This document shows, one piece after another, positions 1 through 9,798 of a stretch of 64,000 bases of DNA. Below the pieces are notes generated by a model, which saw only the letters and a program-made list of their open reading frames with translations, was not told the origin of the DNA and ran no database searches. The position numbers and the translations under genes were made by a program. Origin of the DNA: Flavobacteriales bacterium (GTDB lineage Bacteria > Bacteroidota > Bacteroidia > Flavobacteriales_F > PHOS-HE28); the NCBI GenBank assembly GCA_016710965.1, contig JADJTW010000003.1, positions 248,001 through 312,000 on the forward strand, in the 5' to 3' direction. Positions within the stretch are counted from its first letter, which is position 1; each line of letters opens with the position of its first letter.

Positions 1-918
1 CTGTGCGCAATCCTGGTCATGATCAATGAACAAGGTGCCTGAAACATTGCCGCATGCCGAACCGAGGTCCTCGATCAAGAAAGGAATGATCTCCGCGCAC
101 AATGATGGCAATCCTGGTGTGCCAGCGATCCGCCGGTATTCATAGGTACCAGGTGCCAATTCAGAATAGCGGAGCATGTTGCCACCGAGGAATTGATAGC
201 CCACTTGCAAGGTGATGTCCACACCGTTCTGCCACAGCGACAGCCAATTCCCGCCACCATCGAACCACGCCGGGTTGATCCAGACCTCGATCGCTCCATT
301 CGCCCCACCGCCGCACGCTCCTTCAATCGAGGTTATCTCCGATGGATAGGCCGGGTTGATCAAGGTGTCAATGAAGCTGCCGCTCCCAGGGCAACCGAAG
401 GCGTCCGTCACGGTGTAGTCATACACGGTACCGTAACAGAAATCCGTGAAAACAGGCATGCCTAAGAAGTTGGCGTAGAAGGTGACGGATGGGTCCGACC
501 ACGTCACGGTGTATGGAGCCGTTCCGTCGAAGAAGTGCATATAGCGGGCTCCGTTGCACGCTCCCGGGCAGGCCACGCCGGTGTGGCCGAACAGATCATC
601 AACGCCATAACTCACTTGCCCACCGCCGATGCTCGTCAGCCCAGGCTGATTGATCACGGTCACTTGGGCGGTCGCCCATTCACCAAAGAAGTCAGTGACG
701 GTGAGGCTGTAGGTGCCAGCGCTCACATTAAGGAGTTCCGGACCATCTGACCCGTCGGACCAAGCATACGTGAGTGGTTCCATCGCCGGACCATCGATGT
801 ACACGGTCACATATCCATTGCCGTTACCGCATGTCTCGGGATAGGGTGTCAACTGGATGTTGAATGCGGATGCACCGGTAGCCAAGGTGCATGATGCGAG
901 AAGGCAGAAAGCACGCAT
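1..918 (-). CDS. SprB-repeat/DUF7619-family T9SS surface protein, copy 1 (3' end outside window)
   Basis: The reading frame is open from the ATG at 918 to the window edge (306 codons) and has no stop, so the C-terminus is missing. The first ~19 residues form a signal peptide (MRAFCLLASCTLATGASA). An SprB-like repeat follows, with the core AGTYSLTVTD, then an E-G-A-C-G-G-A-N-G block also seen in the paralogues, and the start of the C-G-N-V-S-G-x-L-F-I-D-H-D-Q-D-C module at the edge. It starts 3 nt after the stop of the next paralogue (922-3126) and is the last visible gene of the operon. By analogy with its intact siblings it should continue into the DUF11-like and DUF7619 domains and a T9SS tail and act at the cell surface. 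The ligand is unknown. Confidence 0.8.
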   Translation of the reverse strand, partial: MRAFCLLASCTLATGASAFNIQLTPYPETCGNGNGYVTVYIDGPAMEPLTYAWSDGSDGPELLNVSAGTYSLTVTDFFGEWATAQVTVINQPGLTSIGGGQVSYGVDDLFGHTGVACPGACNGARYMHFFDGTAPYTVTWSDPSVTFYANFLGMPVFTDFCYGTVYDYTVTDAFGCPGSGSFIDTLINPAYPSEITSIEGACGGGANGAIEVWINPAWFDGGGNWLSLWQNGVDITLQVGYQFLGGNMLRYSELAPGTYEYRRIAGTPGLPSLCAEIIPFLIEDLGSACGNVSGTLFIDHDQDCAQ

Positions 919-921
919 GGT

Positions 922-3126
922 TCAGAGTTTAAGAAAGCGCTCGCGTACGGCGTTTCCGTTCGTCATTGTAGCGATGAGCAGGTACGCGCCTGCTTTCAGC
1001 GTAGAGACGTCGATGGCGGCTGTGGATGAACGGACCGTTCGCTGGGTCACATCGCGGCCATCCGCCGCGACGATCCGTACCGAGCGTATCTCGATGGGCG
1101 AGACGACATTCAGCTGATCGATGACAGGCACCGGAGAAAGCAGCAAGCTCGTTGTGCCCTCCTCTCCCACCCCCGTACTGAACTCCGCCACCAGCACGCT
1201 CGGCTCGGTGATCACCGGCGGGTTGAAGTCGAAGTAGATGTTGGCGATGTTCTCGATCGTGGTACCGGGAACGAGCGGCTGCGACGGCCGGATGCGGAAG
1301 CCCACGAAGCCATGGCTGTGAGGCTCGTTCACGTTACTGTCGGGCAGCAGGATATTAGGGAAGTAGAACTTCAGGGTGCCAGCATCGCGCAACTCCCACG
1401 TGAAGTTGTGCGAGGCTGCGCCGATGATCAGGGTGGCCGGATCGAGGTACGCTGGCAGCGTGTCCGTGATCACTACATGGAATGCGGTATCCGTTCCGGT
1501 GTTCTGGAAACGGATGGTGTAGTCGATCCACTCGTCCTGGTTGATCTGCCATAATTCGGTGCTGCCACTACTGGTGTATGCCAGCTTGTCGTTGGGGTCG
1601 TAGGCACCGGTTATGGTGCGCAGGTTGGTGGCGCTGTTGTTGGCCAAGTTGCCATCGGTGTTGGCGGTGCTTACGCTGACGGTGGCCACCAGTTCATAGC
1701 CCAGCAGTCCCACATCGGGCGGCACTTGGAAGCGGATGGTGTAACTGCGCGACTGCCATGCCGTGAGTTGGGCTTGGTTCCACGTGATGGTGTTGCCGCT
1801 TACACTGCTGGGGGTGGGCGTGGCGGAGAGGTAAGTAAGCGTGGGGTCGTAGGTGAAGGAGACCGAGGTGGCCCCGCTGGCCGGTGGTGTCAGGTTGCGC
1901 ACGTTGATGGCGTACTGGAACTCGAAGCCGGGACGTGCGATGCCGCTGCTGAGCGTGGCCTGCACATCAAGCCCCACCAGCGATGTGTCGGGCAGGTTCC
2001 GGGTAACGGTGTTCGGCGATGCGGCGATGGTGAAGGCGATGGGCCCACCGGCACAATGTTCGGCCAGTTGGGTGCTTTGCTGGGTCATGGTGTAGTTGCC
2101 GAAGGGGAGTATCAGTGAATACGCTCCCGACCCGGCCGTGGTCGCGTAATAGGGCCCCGGCAACACTTCAATGATCTGCCCCGGCGCGAACGGTTCGTTC
2201 GACTGCCTGGTGCAGTTCTCGTTGTAATCCACGAAGGCCTGTCCCTGCACTCTGCCGCAAGTGGGACCCAGGTCGGGAATGGTGAACAAAAGCTCATCGT
2301 AACACTCGGGGCTTTCCCACAGTCCGATGATGCGCTGCCTCAAGCGATAATCGCCGGAAGGAAGCTCTGTAACCTGGAATGTACCGGGGTTGGGTCCTAA
2401 CCACTCCCCATAGCCAGGCGCCACCACCATCTCCTGGGTGATCACATCCTCCACAGTGTAACTGATATCCGTGGCGTTCGTGCCTCCGTAGGCGATCGTG
2501 ATGCTGCCTGTGTTGAAGTTGTCGCAGGAGCCCTGGATATTGAGGATCCCCAGCACCGGCCATTGGACCGGACCAACAGGAGTAAGAGGCCACTGGCCCG
2601 TGCATCCATTGCCATCCTGGAAGGTAACGTTGTAGGTTACCCCGGGAGTTCCCGGCACGGTGCCCAGGTAACCGATCGGTCCGAACGGGTTGATCACGTC
2701 CATGAACTCGCCGTTCAGGAAGTAGGGTGGTGGCCCCCAATGAACAACGCTCAGTTCGGGTACGATGATGAGGAACGAGGCATCCGGATACACGCCGGGA
2801 CAGTACGGCCTGGTGGCCCAGCCCGAATAGTTGGGGGCCGAGTAGTCGATGGAGGTCAACTCGATCTCATCTGTCGCTTGGTCGTTGTTGCCATCCGTCA
2901 CCGTTACACTGTAAGTCCCGACCACCAGACCTGTGATCGTTGCGTCGGTGGATCCGTTGGACCACAGGTATGTGTAAGGGCCCACCCCGCCGCTGGCGTT
3001 CGCGCTCAACTCACCATTGGCGCCGGTACACAGCGGCTGCCAATTCACCGAAATACTCACGCTAACGGCTGCCGCGGTTAGATGGGCGAACAGAAGGATT
3101 GCGCTAAGTAGGGTCTTGTTCATCAT
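922..3126 (-). CDS. SprB-repeat/DUF7619-family T9SS surface protein, copy 2
   Basis: Complete 734-residue secreted protein. A signal peptide covers about residues 1-20. An SprB repeat (GGVGPYTYLWSNG, then VGTYSVTVTD) lies at about 45-85. A C-G-R-V-x-G-Q-A-F-V-D-Y-N-E-N-C module lies near 290-350, followed by a DUF11-like beta domain and a DUF7619-type domain (YDPNDK ... DEWIDYTIRFQNTGTDTAF ... NIYFDFNPPVITEP). The last ~75 residues are a T9SS type A sorting domain ending R-E-R-F-L-K-L. Such proteins are exported by Sec, crossed over the outer membrane by T9SS and anchored or released at the surface. SprB-like repeats suggest adhesion or gliding. The gene begins 30 nt after the previous paralogue (3157-5376). 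Start could be either of the two adjacent ATGs. Confidence 0.9.
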   Translation of the reverse strand: MMNKTLLSAILLFAHLTAAAVSVSISVNWQPLCTGANGELSANASGGVGPYTYLWSNGSTDATITGLVVGTYSVTVTDGNNDQATDEIELTSIDYSAPNYSGWATRPYCPGVYPDASFLIIVPELSVVHWGPPPYFLNGEFMDVINPFGPIGYLGTVPGTPGVTYNVTFQDGNGCTGQWPLTPVGPVQWPVLGILNIQGSCDNFNTGSITIAYGGTNATDISYTVEDVITQEMVVAPGYGEWLGPNPGTFQVTELPSGDYRLRQRIIGLWESPECYDELLFTIPDLGPTCGRVQGQAFVDYNENCTRQSNEPFAPGQIIEVLPGPYYATTAGSGAYSLILPFGNYTMTQQSTQLAEHCAGGPIAFTIAASPNTVTRNLPDTSLVGLDVQATLSSGIARPGFEFQYAINVRNLTPPASGATSVSFTYDPTLTYLSATPTPSSVSGNTITWNQAQLTAWQSRSYTIRFQVPPDVGLLGYELVATVSVSTANTDGNLANNSATNLRTITGAYDPNDKLAYTSSGSTELWQINQDEWIDYTIRFQNTGTDTAFHVVITDTLPAYLDPATLIIGAASHNFTWELRDAGTLKFYFPNILLPDSNVNEPHSHGFVGFRIRPSQPLVPGTTIENIANIYFDFNPPVITEPSVLVAEFSTGVGEEGTTSLLLSPVPVIDQLNVVSPIEIRSVRIVAADGRDVTQRTVRSSTAAIDVSTLKAGAYLLIATMTNGNAVRERFLKL
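1181..1253. repeat. Near-invariant DNA cassette in the paralogue array, copy-2 instance
   Basis: 73-bp segment coding for the end of the DUF7619 domain (N-I-Y-F-D-F-N-P-P-V-I-T-E-P-S-V-L-V-A-E-F). It is identical to 7881-7953 and nearly identical to 3425-3497, 5644-5716, 12192-12264 and 14410-14482, synonymous positions included. Copy 6 has lost it. Confidence 0.85.
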
Positions 3127-3156
3127 GGGCGTGGAGCAGGTAATGCATCACGGTCA

Positions 3157-5376
3157 TCAGTGTCGCACGAAGGGCCTGACCACCCGTGTACCGCCGACGC
3201 TGGTCCATTCCAGCATGTAAGCTCCAGTGCTGAGACCGGAAAGGTCCAACAGGGTCCGGAGGCCCGTGGTACGCTGCTCAAGTACAGCACGCCCGTCCAT
3301 GGCAAGGATGCGGATGGTACCGTCGTCATGTCCTTGCTCAGGCAACTGAACAAGCAGCTCACCATTCGTAGGGTTGGGCATCAACAGTAGCTCCTGTGTG
3401 CCGCGATCCATCACCCCCGTAGTGAACTCCGCCACCAGCACGCTCGGCTCGGTGATCACCGGCGGGTTGAAGTCGAAATAGATGTTGGCGATGTTCTCGA
3501 TGATCGTTCCTGGCAACAGCGGAAGGCGCGGGCGGATGCGGAAGCCCACGAAGCCATGGCTCAACAGCTCACTGTTATTGCTGTCGGGCAGCAGGATGTT
3601 GGGGAAGTTGAACCGCACGATACCATGGCCAGTGAGGTTCCAATTGAACGCGTGCGAAGCGGCGCCGACCAGAATCGTTGAAGGATCGAGCGTAGCTGAC
3701 AGTGTGTCCGTGATCACCACACCGAATGCGGTGTCCGTGCCCGTGTTCTGGAAGCGGATCACATAGTCGATCCATTCGTCCTGATCGATGTAGTACACCT
3801 CGCTTCCGCCGGTGCTGGTGCGCGCCTGTTTGTCGTTGGGGTCGTAGCTGGCCGTTACGATCTGCTGCGATGCCCACACGTTGTTGGCGGGAACGGCATC
3901 GGTGTTCGTGGTGGATACCGTAGCCATGGCGGAAAGGCTGGTGCCGATCAATCCGATGTCAGGTGGCACCTGCAATTGCACGAAGCGGTTGGTGCTCGCA
4001 TAAGCACCAATGCCCGACAGGTTCCACGTGATGGTGTTACCGACCACCGACGACGGCGCGGGTGATGCCGAAACGAAGCTGAGCACTGGATCGAAGACGA
4101 AGGTGAGCGTGCTCGCACCAGCGTTCGCTGCAGTGTTGTTGCGCAGATTCAGCCCATAGGTGAGTTGGAAGCCGGGACGTGCCGGGCCGTTGCAAGCCGT
4201 CACCTGTGCGTCAAGTGGGAAGAGCGACGAACAGCCGATTGACCGCGTCACACTGCTCTGCGACCCGTCCAAGGTGAATGGACCGGGGCATTCCTGCTGC
4301 GCTCCAGGGTGGATGACGGTGTGGTCGTACGTACCGAGCGGGAGGTTCGTGCTGTAACCACTGATGGCGTTCGTCGTGGCATAGTATGGCCCAGGCGTGA
4401 ACTCCACGATCGCTTGCGGAATACGGTTCTCACCGATATTCCATGCGCAGTTGGAATTGCCGTCGATGAAGACCGGACCGTTCACATTGGCGCATCCGCT
4501 GCCCAGGTCCTCGATCACAGCTATAGTCTGGTCCCAGCACAACTCATCACCAAAAGGTCCGTTGGTCTCGGCCACGACCTTCAGTACATAGATCCCCGGC
4601 GAAAGCTGGCCATGCGCACCGGCCGTGCCTGGACCGATCGGAACCGACGAGAGTAAGTTGCCGCTCGGCCGGTAGATGCGCAGGGTCATGAGTTGGGAGG
4701 ATAGCGGGCTCACCGAAAAGGCGAATGACCCGTTGTTGCCACCCGCGCAAGATCCCTGCACGTCATAGACCATGACGTTGGGCCACACCGCCTCCGTGCT
4801 CATGATCACCGTGCTCTCGCCCGGGCATCCATTCGCATCCTGCCAGGTGATCGTTTGGAACGACCCCGAGGGCACGTCCATCTCCACACGGATCAACGAA
4901 TCCATGCCTGTGCAGTTCGTGCATTGCACCACGGAAACACCTTGCACCTGCGCAGGACCCGTGATAGTGAACGGGGGCGGGCCCCAGATGTATGATCCGT
5001 ACTGGGCTTGATTGAATAGCGTGAGTTCCACCATGGGAAATCCTCCCGGACAATGAGCGAGGTTGGCATAGGTCTGCCCGCCTTGCTGCATGTTGGACAC
5101 GCCCACATCGACTTGCCCAGAGGCCTGCGTACCCAGATTGTCCGTCACCGTTACGCTGTATGTACCGGGCAGCAGACCAGTGATGATCTCCGTGGTGGCC
5201 CCTGTGTTCCACGCGATCGTGTATGGAGGAACGCCACCACTGATCAAGGCCTCCACAATGCCGGTCGGATAGCCGCACGCGGACTGGACGGGATTGATCA
5301 CCTCCACTTGAAGTGCTACGATACGCAGCGACCCGAGGAACGCGAGCGCGAAGACGAGGGTCCTGTTCATTCTCAT
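3157..5376 (-). CDS. SprB-repeat/DUF7619-family T9SS surface protein, copy 3
   Basis: 739-residue paralogue. I place the start at the ATG at 5376 (MRMNRTLVFALAFLG, a good signal peptide). The frame stays open 204 nt further upstream, but that stretch lies over the preceding gene and looks like its shadow. The ATG overlaps the TGA of the preceding paralogue as ATGA, which implies translational coupling. Visible parts are an SprB repeat (GGVPPYTIAWNTG), the C-A-N-V-N-G-P-V-F-I-D-G-N-S-N-C module, a DUF11-like domain, a DUF7619-type domain (YDPNDKQARTSTGG ... FQNTGTDTAF) and a T9SS type A tail beginning L-M-P-N-P-T-N-G-E. The exact ligand or structural role is unknown. Confidence 0.9.
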   Translation of the reverse strand: MRMNRTLVFALAFLGSLRIVALQVEVINPVQSACGYPTGIVEALISGGVPPYTIAWNTGATTEIITGLLPGTYSVTVTDNLGTQASGQVDVGVSNMQQGGQTYANLAHCPGGFPMVELTLFNQAQYGSYIWGPPPFTITGPAQVQGVSVVQCTNCTGMDSLIRVEMDVPSGSFQTITWQDANGCPGESTVIMSTEAVWPNVMVYDVQGSCAGGNNGSFAFSVSPLSSQLMTLRIYRPSGNLLSSVPIGPGTAGAHGQLSPGIYVLKVVAETNGPFGDELCWDQTIAVIEDLGSGCANVNGPVFIDGNSNCAWNIGENRIPQAIVEFTPGPYYATTNAISGYSTNLPLGTYDHTVIHPGAQQECPGPFTLDGSQSSVTRSIGCSSLFPLDAQVTACNGPARPGFQLTYGLNLRNNTAANAGASTLTFVFDPVLSFVSASPAPSSVVGNTITWNLSGIGAYASTNRFVQLQVPPDIGLIGTSLSAMATVSTTNTDAVPANNVWASQQIVTASYDPNDKQARTSTGGSEVYYIDQDEWIDYVIRFQNTGTDTAFGVVITDTLSATLDPSTILVGAASHAFNWNLTGHGIVRFNFPNILLPDSNNSELLSHGFVGFRIRPRLPLLPGTIIENIANIYFDFNPPVITEPSVLVAEFTTGVMDRGTQELLLMPNPTNGELLVQLPEQGHDDGTIRILAMDGRAVLEQRTTGLRTLLDLSGLSTGAYMLEWTSVGGTRVVRPFVRH

Positions 5377-7619
5377 GGATCGATCTTGATGAAGCGTTCG
5401 TGGCGGGTCTCGTTCTTGGTGCGTATGCGCAGGAAGTACGCGCCCTCTTCCAAGTGCCCGATGACGATGCCCGATGCGGGGATAGGCCCGCTGCCTTGTT
5501 CCAAGGTCGCACCCGAAGAGGAGATGACTTCCCATCGTTGCACCTTGGCAGCGACCGACGCATCGCTCAAGCGGACCCAATCCGTCGCTGGGTTCGGGAT
5601 CAGCAAGGCTCCACCAGGCCGTGCATCATCCACCTCCGTGCTGAACTCCGCCGTCAGCACGCTCGGCTCGGTGATCACCGGCGGGTTGAAGTCGAAGTAG
5701 ATGTTGGCGATGTTATCTAGCGACGTGCCCGGTAGCAAAGGAAGGTGAGGACGTATGCGGAACTGGACGAAGCCATGCGAGGCCGCCTCGTTCACATTGC
5801 TGTCGGGCAGGAGGATGTTGCCGAAAATGAACTTCAGGTACCCCGGACCGCTGAGCTCACGCGTGCAGGTGTGCGAACTGGGGCCCCATTGCAGCGTTGC
5901 GGGATCCAGCGTCGGCGGAAGCGTGTCGGTGATGATGACATTGAAGGCTGTATCCGTCCCTGTGTTCTGGAAACGGATGGTGTAATCGATCCATTCGTCG
6001 GCATCGATCAGGTATAGCCCCTCTCCTCCCTGGGTGCTTGTTGTTGCGGTCTTGTCATTGGGGTCGAAGCTCGCCGTGACCACTTGAGCGGACAGGACCG
6101 AGTTGTTGCTCAGGTCCACATCGGTGTTCGTCGTCGCGATGGTCGCCACCGTATTCAGTGTGGTGCCGATAAGCCCGATGTCAGGTGGTATCTGGAGGCG
6201 CACGCTCACCTCCTTGTGCTGGAATGCGTTGGTCATTGTGAACGACGGCGCGGTCCACGTGAGCGTATTGCCTACCGTTGAGGTGGGCAAAGGCGAAGCA
6301 CTGATGAACCCGAGTGCCGGGTCGAACTGCAAGGTCAGGGTAACATCGCCAGTTGCCGATGGTGTGAGGTTGTCGATGTCCATGCGGTATTGCAATTCGA
6401 AACCGGGCCGCGCCGGGCCGTTTGCCATCATCAGTTGCACATCCAATGGTGCACCGGCCAGGCAGCCGATGTTGGTATTCGGCAGTTGAGCACTGCCCAA
6501 CGTGAACTGCGCCGGGCACCCTTGATCAAGCACCGGATGCTGCTCCGTGAGCGTGTATGTTCCGAATGGCAGGTCGATGTTGTACTGTCCATTGGAGTTG
6601 GTGGTCACGTACAACGGACCCGGTGTCACCTCGATCACCGTGCCCGGTACCAGGTTCTCCCCACCGTTGAACGCGCAGTTCGCATTGCCATCCACATAGA
6701 GGCGGCCGCTCACATGGCCGCAGGTGGTCCCGAGGTCGGGTATCACGATCTCCAACGAATCAGTGCAGAAAGTGCCGTTGTTGAATTGGTTGAACAGGTC
6801 GAAGTCCTGAACTGCCCAGTACGTACCAGGCGAGAGGTTATTAACCATCAACAGGCCGTTCCCCGCGCTCACCCAAGCATAGCTGCAGTCGTTCGGCACA
6901 TAATTGCCAGCGGCGTTCCTCAGATGCAGGCCGTACTGCTGTGTTGATGGCGCGATGGAAATGGTGGCCGATCCTATCGCGCCATTGGTGCATGAACCAG
7001 TGACATCCACCAGTTGCATCGTTGGGAAAACGATCGGCGGGGGAACCGTGAAATCGAAGGTGCCCGGGCAGCCGGCCCCATCAGTGAAGTTCACGGTCAC
7101 ATCAGTGCCTACCGGAACGTTGACGCTGATGACATAGTACGAGAACCACGTGCAGGCGTCCGGTAGTTCCTGCCAGTTCTCGGTGAATCCAACGGCATCG
7201 AAGGTGTATGGCCCCGGAGTGTGGCAGGTGCCGGTGGATGGATCGGGCGGCAGCCCGTTCTCGGTGCCCGCATAGAAGGAGACATAGGGCAGTTCCGGGA
7301 GGCAATACCCGCCATCCGTGTTGATGCTCACGCAGGTTTGCGAAGTCAGCGCCAGGATCTCCGCCTGATCCGTTGCTTCATCGAGCAAGGCATCGATGAC
7401 CGTTACGGTGTAGATGCCAGGACCGATGCCCAGGTTGTACTCATCCGTGTCCCCATTGCTCCATGAGATGGAATAGGGCGGCGTTCCGCCGGAAATGAAC
7501 GCTTGCAGTGACCCATTGTCCTGCCCGCAAGACGAGTGGTTCATGACCGTGATGGATACCGACACGGCTTGCGCATGCAAGGCGGTCAACAGGAGCGGAA
7601 GCATCAGTAGCAGGCGCAT
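5373..7619 (-). CDS. SprB-repeat/DUF7619-family T9SS surface protein, copy 4
   Basis: 748-residue paralogue with the signal peptide MRLLLMLPLLLTALHAQA. The ATG at 7619 lies 2 nt after the upstream stop; an ATG at 7640 is also possible but would overlap that gene. The SprB repeat is GGTPPYSISWSNG. The N-terminal half differs strongly from its neighbours (long C/W/Y-rich inserts at about 90-300). The C-G-H-V-S-G-R-L-Y-V-D-G-N-A-N-C module, DUF11-like block, DUF7619-type domain and T9SS tail (L-L-I-P-N-P-A-T-D) are all present. The protein ends H-E-R-F-I-K-I-D-P, a small extension compared with the other copies. Its stop overlaps the next start as ATGA. Confidence 0.9.
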   Translation of the reverse strand: MRLLLMLPLLLTALHAQAVSVSITVMNHSSCGQDNGSLQAFISGGTPPYSISWSNGDTDEYNLGIGPGIYTVTVIDALLDEATDQAEILALTSQTCVSINTDGGYCLPELPYVSFYAGTENGLPPDPSTGTCHTPGPYTFDAVGFTENWQELPDACTWFSYYVISVNVPVGTDVTVNFTDGAGCPGTFDFTVPPPIVFPTMQLVDVTGSCTNGAIGSATISIAPSTQQYGLHLRNAAGNYVPNDCSYAWVSAGNGLLMVNNLSPGTYWAVQDFDLFNQFNNGTFCTDSLEIVIPDLGTTCGHVSGRLYVDGNANCAFNGGENLVPGTVIEVTPGPLYVTTNSNGQYNIDLPFGTYTLTEQHPVLDQGCPAQFTLGSAQLPNTNIGCLAGAPLDVQLMMANGPARPGFELQYRMDIDNLTPSATGDVTLTLQFDPALGFISASPLPTSTVGNTLTWTAPSFTMTNAFQHKEVSVRLQIPPDIGLIGTTLNTVATIATTNTDVDLSNNSVLSAQVVTASFDPNDKTATTSTQGGEGLYLIDADEWIDYTIRFQNTGTDTAFNVIITDTLPPTLDPATLQWGPSSHTCTRELSGPGYLKFIFGNILLPDSNVNEAASHGFVQFRIRPHLPLLPGTSLDNIANIYFDFNPPVITEPSVLTAEFSTEVDDARPGGALLIPNPATDWVRLSDASVAAKVQRWEVISSSGATLEQGSGPIPASGIVIGHLEEGAYFLRIRTKNETRHERFIKIDP

Positions 7620-7621
7620 GT

Positions 7622-9793
7622 TCAGAGTTTGATGAAGCACTCGTGCTGAGTGCCTCCATTGGACGAAGTGGCAAGGAGAAAGTACGCTCCAGGCCGCAGA
7701 CCGGAAACATCGATGGTCGTATTCGTTGCGCGCGGCGAACGGCGCATCACCGCGCGACCATCTGCAGCGATGATGGTGATCGCATCAATGCATCCATCCG
7801 AAAAGACCCGCAGCTGGTCGCTCACCGGGTTCGGTTGCAGTCGCAGTTGCCCTATATCCAAGACACCTACCCCTGTACTCAACTCCGCCACCAGCACGCT
7901 CGGCTCGGTGATCACCGGCGGGTTGAAGTCGAAGTAGATGTTGGCGATGTTCTGGATCACGGTTGCTGGCAGCAGTGGCAGACGCGGCCGTATCCGGAAG
8001 CTGATCAAGCCATGCGAGGCCGGCTCGTTCACGTTGCTGTCCGGCAGCAGGATGTTCGGGAAGATGAACTTCAGGACACCCTGCCCCTGCATCATCCAGG
8101 TGTGCGCATGCGAGGCGCCCACCAATGAGACCGTTGCGGGATCAAGCGTGCTGGGCAAGGTGTCCGTGACCACGATGGTGAAGGCAGTGTCCGTGCCCGT
8201 ATTGTGGAATCGGATCACATAGTCGATCCACTCATCCTCGTTGATGAAGTACAGCGACTCGCTCGCGCGCGTGCTGGTGGCGGCCACTTTGTCGTTGGGA
8301 TCCACACTGCCGGTGATGGTGATCGCTGTATTGGCACTGTTGTTCGAGAGATCACCATCGGTGTTCGCCGTGCTCACTGATGCGCTGGCGTTCAGCACCG
8401 TGCCGATCAAGCCCACATCCGGTGGCACTTGCAACCGCACATGAAGGTCCCGCTCCTGGAAGAAGCCCAATGCGCTCTGGTTCCAGGTGAGCGTGCCACC
8501 GCCCTGGCTCGTTGGCGCTGGGGTCGAGGAAACGAAGGTGAGCGTAGGGTCGAACGTAAAGGTGGTTGAAGTTGTGCCGCTTGATGAAGGCGACTGGTTC
8601 TCCACATGCACCAAGTAGCCCACCTGGAAGCCAGGACGTGCGGGTCCGGAGGCGACGCTGATGGCGACATCCAAAGGCACGGTGGGTTGATGACCGATGT
8701 TCGCGCTGACCGTGTTCCCGTTCACCGTGGCGGAAGCTGGGCAGCTCTGCACGATGGATGGCCCGCTGGTAGTGAGCGTGTAACTGCCATTCGGCACCAC
8801 GATCGAGTACCCCCCCGCGCCCGAGGCATAGACGGGACCTGGCTGGATCTCAACCACCACGTTCACGGCATCCACCTCGTTATCGATGCAATCGCTGTTG
8901 AGGTCCATGTAGGTGCTGCCCGTGATCGTGCCACAGGTCGGTCCCAGGTTCGGGATGGTCACTTGAATGCTATCCGATCTGCAGCCTCCGCCTTGGACGA
9001 TGGAGTACGTGAGCCCAAGCCGATTCATGAGCCAGAAGTTCCCGGGCGCAAGACTGGAATAGGTGTAAAGCCCTGGATCCTGCCATGACGGCCCACTGGG
9101 CACCCATTCATACTCACCGCTGCCTTCCGGTTTCAGCACCCAATAGGTATCGAACGTTGGCTCAGGTTCAGCGCTGAAGCTGACCGCTCCGTTCGGCGAA
9201 TTGGCGCAGGAGCCCACAACATTCACCACGGTGAAGTCGGGCCAGCCAGGGATAGGCCCGCCGAAAACACCGGTCTGTGTTCCGGAGCAGCCATTGGAAT
9301 CGTAATAGGTGAGGCTGTATCCGCTGCCCGGTGCCGCTTGGCCGAAGTCCAGGTAGTACTGCGTATTTCCACCTGGTGTTTGGAACTCGATCACCGGTAC
9401 CTGATCGGTGTACCATGGTCCCGGATCGGGGATGCCGATCACCTGCGGGGGAAAGAAGAAATCGTGGTAGTCCTGGCCTGGGCAAATCGAATGAGTGATG
9501 CCTTGCTGGGCCGGATAGCTCTCCGAGAGCACGGTGCCATCGCCTGAGGCTTGCGTGCCCACGAAGTCGGTCACGGTCACCGAATAAGTTCCCGCGCCAA
9601 GGCCGCTAATACCAACAGTGGTCTCACTGCCGCCCCAGAGAAATGTGTACGGTGGCACGCCACCAGATACCGACGCGTAGACCGAGCCGTTCGCGTAAGT
9701 ACAGGTCTCGTTCTGCACGACCACGGTTACTGACAGAGCCGAAGCCCATGAGCTAACGGACAACGACGCGCACAGGAGCAGTTCTTTTCTCAT
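7622..9793 (-). CDS. SprB-repeat/DUF7619-family T9SS surface protein, copy 5
   Basis: 723-residue complete paralogue. The signal peptide is MRKELLLCASLSVSSWASA. The SprB repeat is GGVPPYTFLWGG followed by AGTYSVTVTD. Its metal-binding-like module reads C-G-T-I-T-G-S-T-Y-M-D-L-N-S-D-C. The DUF11-like block has the family hallmark P-P-D-V-G-L-I-G, and the DUF7619-type domain starts at YDPNDK-equivalent VDPNDKVAATST. The T9SS type A tail has L-Q-P-N-P-V-S-D and ends H-E-C-F-I-K-L. It starts 5 nt after the broken copy 6. Over 73 nt (7881-7953) it is identical at the DNA level to copy 2, including synonymous sites. Confidence 0.9.
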   Translation of the reverse strand: MRKELLLCASLSVSSWASALSVTVVVQNETCTYANGSVYASVSGGVPPYTFLWGGSETTVGISGLGAGTYSVTVTDFVGTQASGDGTVLSESYPAQQGITHSICPGQDYHDFFFPPQVIGIPDPGPWYTDQVPVIEFQTPGGNTQYYLDFGQAAPGSGYSLTYYDSNGCSGTQTGVFGGPIPGWPDFTVVNVVGSCANSPNGAVSFSAEPEPTFDTYWVLKPEGSGEYEWVPSGPSWQDPGLYTYSSLAPGNFWLMNRLGLTYSIVQGGGCRSDSIQVTIPNLGPTCGTITGSTYMDLNSDCIDNEVDAVNVVVEIQPGPVYASGAGGYSIVVPNGSYTLTTSGPSIVQSCPASATVNGNTVSANIGHQPTVPLDVAISVASGPARPGFQVGYLVHVENQSPSSSGTTSTTFTFDPTLTFVSSTPAPTSQGGGTLTWNQSALGFFQERDLHVRLQVPPDVGLIGTVLNASASVSTANTDGDLSNNSANTAITITGSVDPNDKVAATSTRASESLYFINEDEWIDYVIRFHNTGTDTAFTIVVTDTLPSTLDPATVSLVGASHAHTWMMQGQGVLKFIFPNILLPDSNVNEPASHGLISFRIRPRLPLLPATVIQNIANIYFDFNPPVITEPSVLVAELSTGVGVLDIGQLRLQPNPVSDQLRVFSDGCIDAITIIAADGRAVMRRSPRATNTTIDVSGLRPGAYFLLATSSNGGTQHECFIKL
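7881..7953. repeat. Near-invariant DNA cassette in the paralogue array, copy-5 instance
   Basis: Identical over 73 bp to 1181-1253 although the surrounding genes differ widely. See the copy-2 instance for the other members. Confidence 0.85.
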
Positions 9794-9798
9794 GCTGA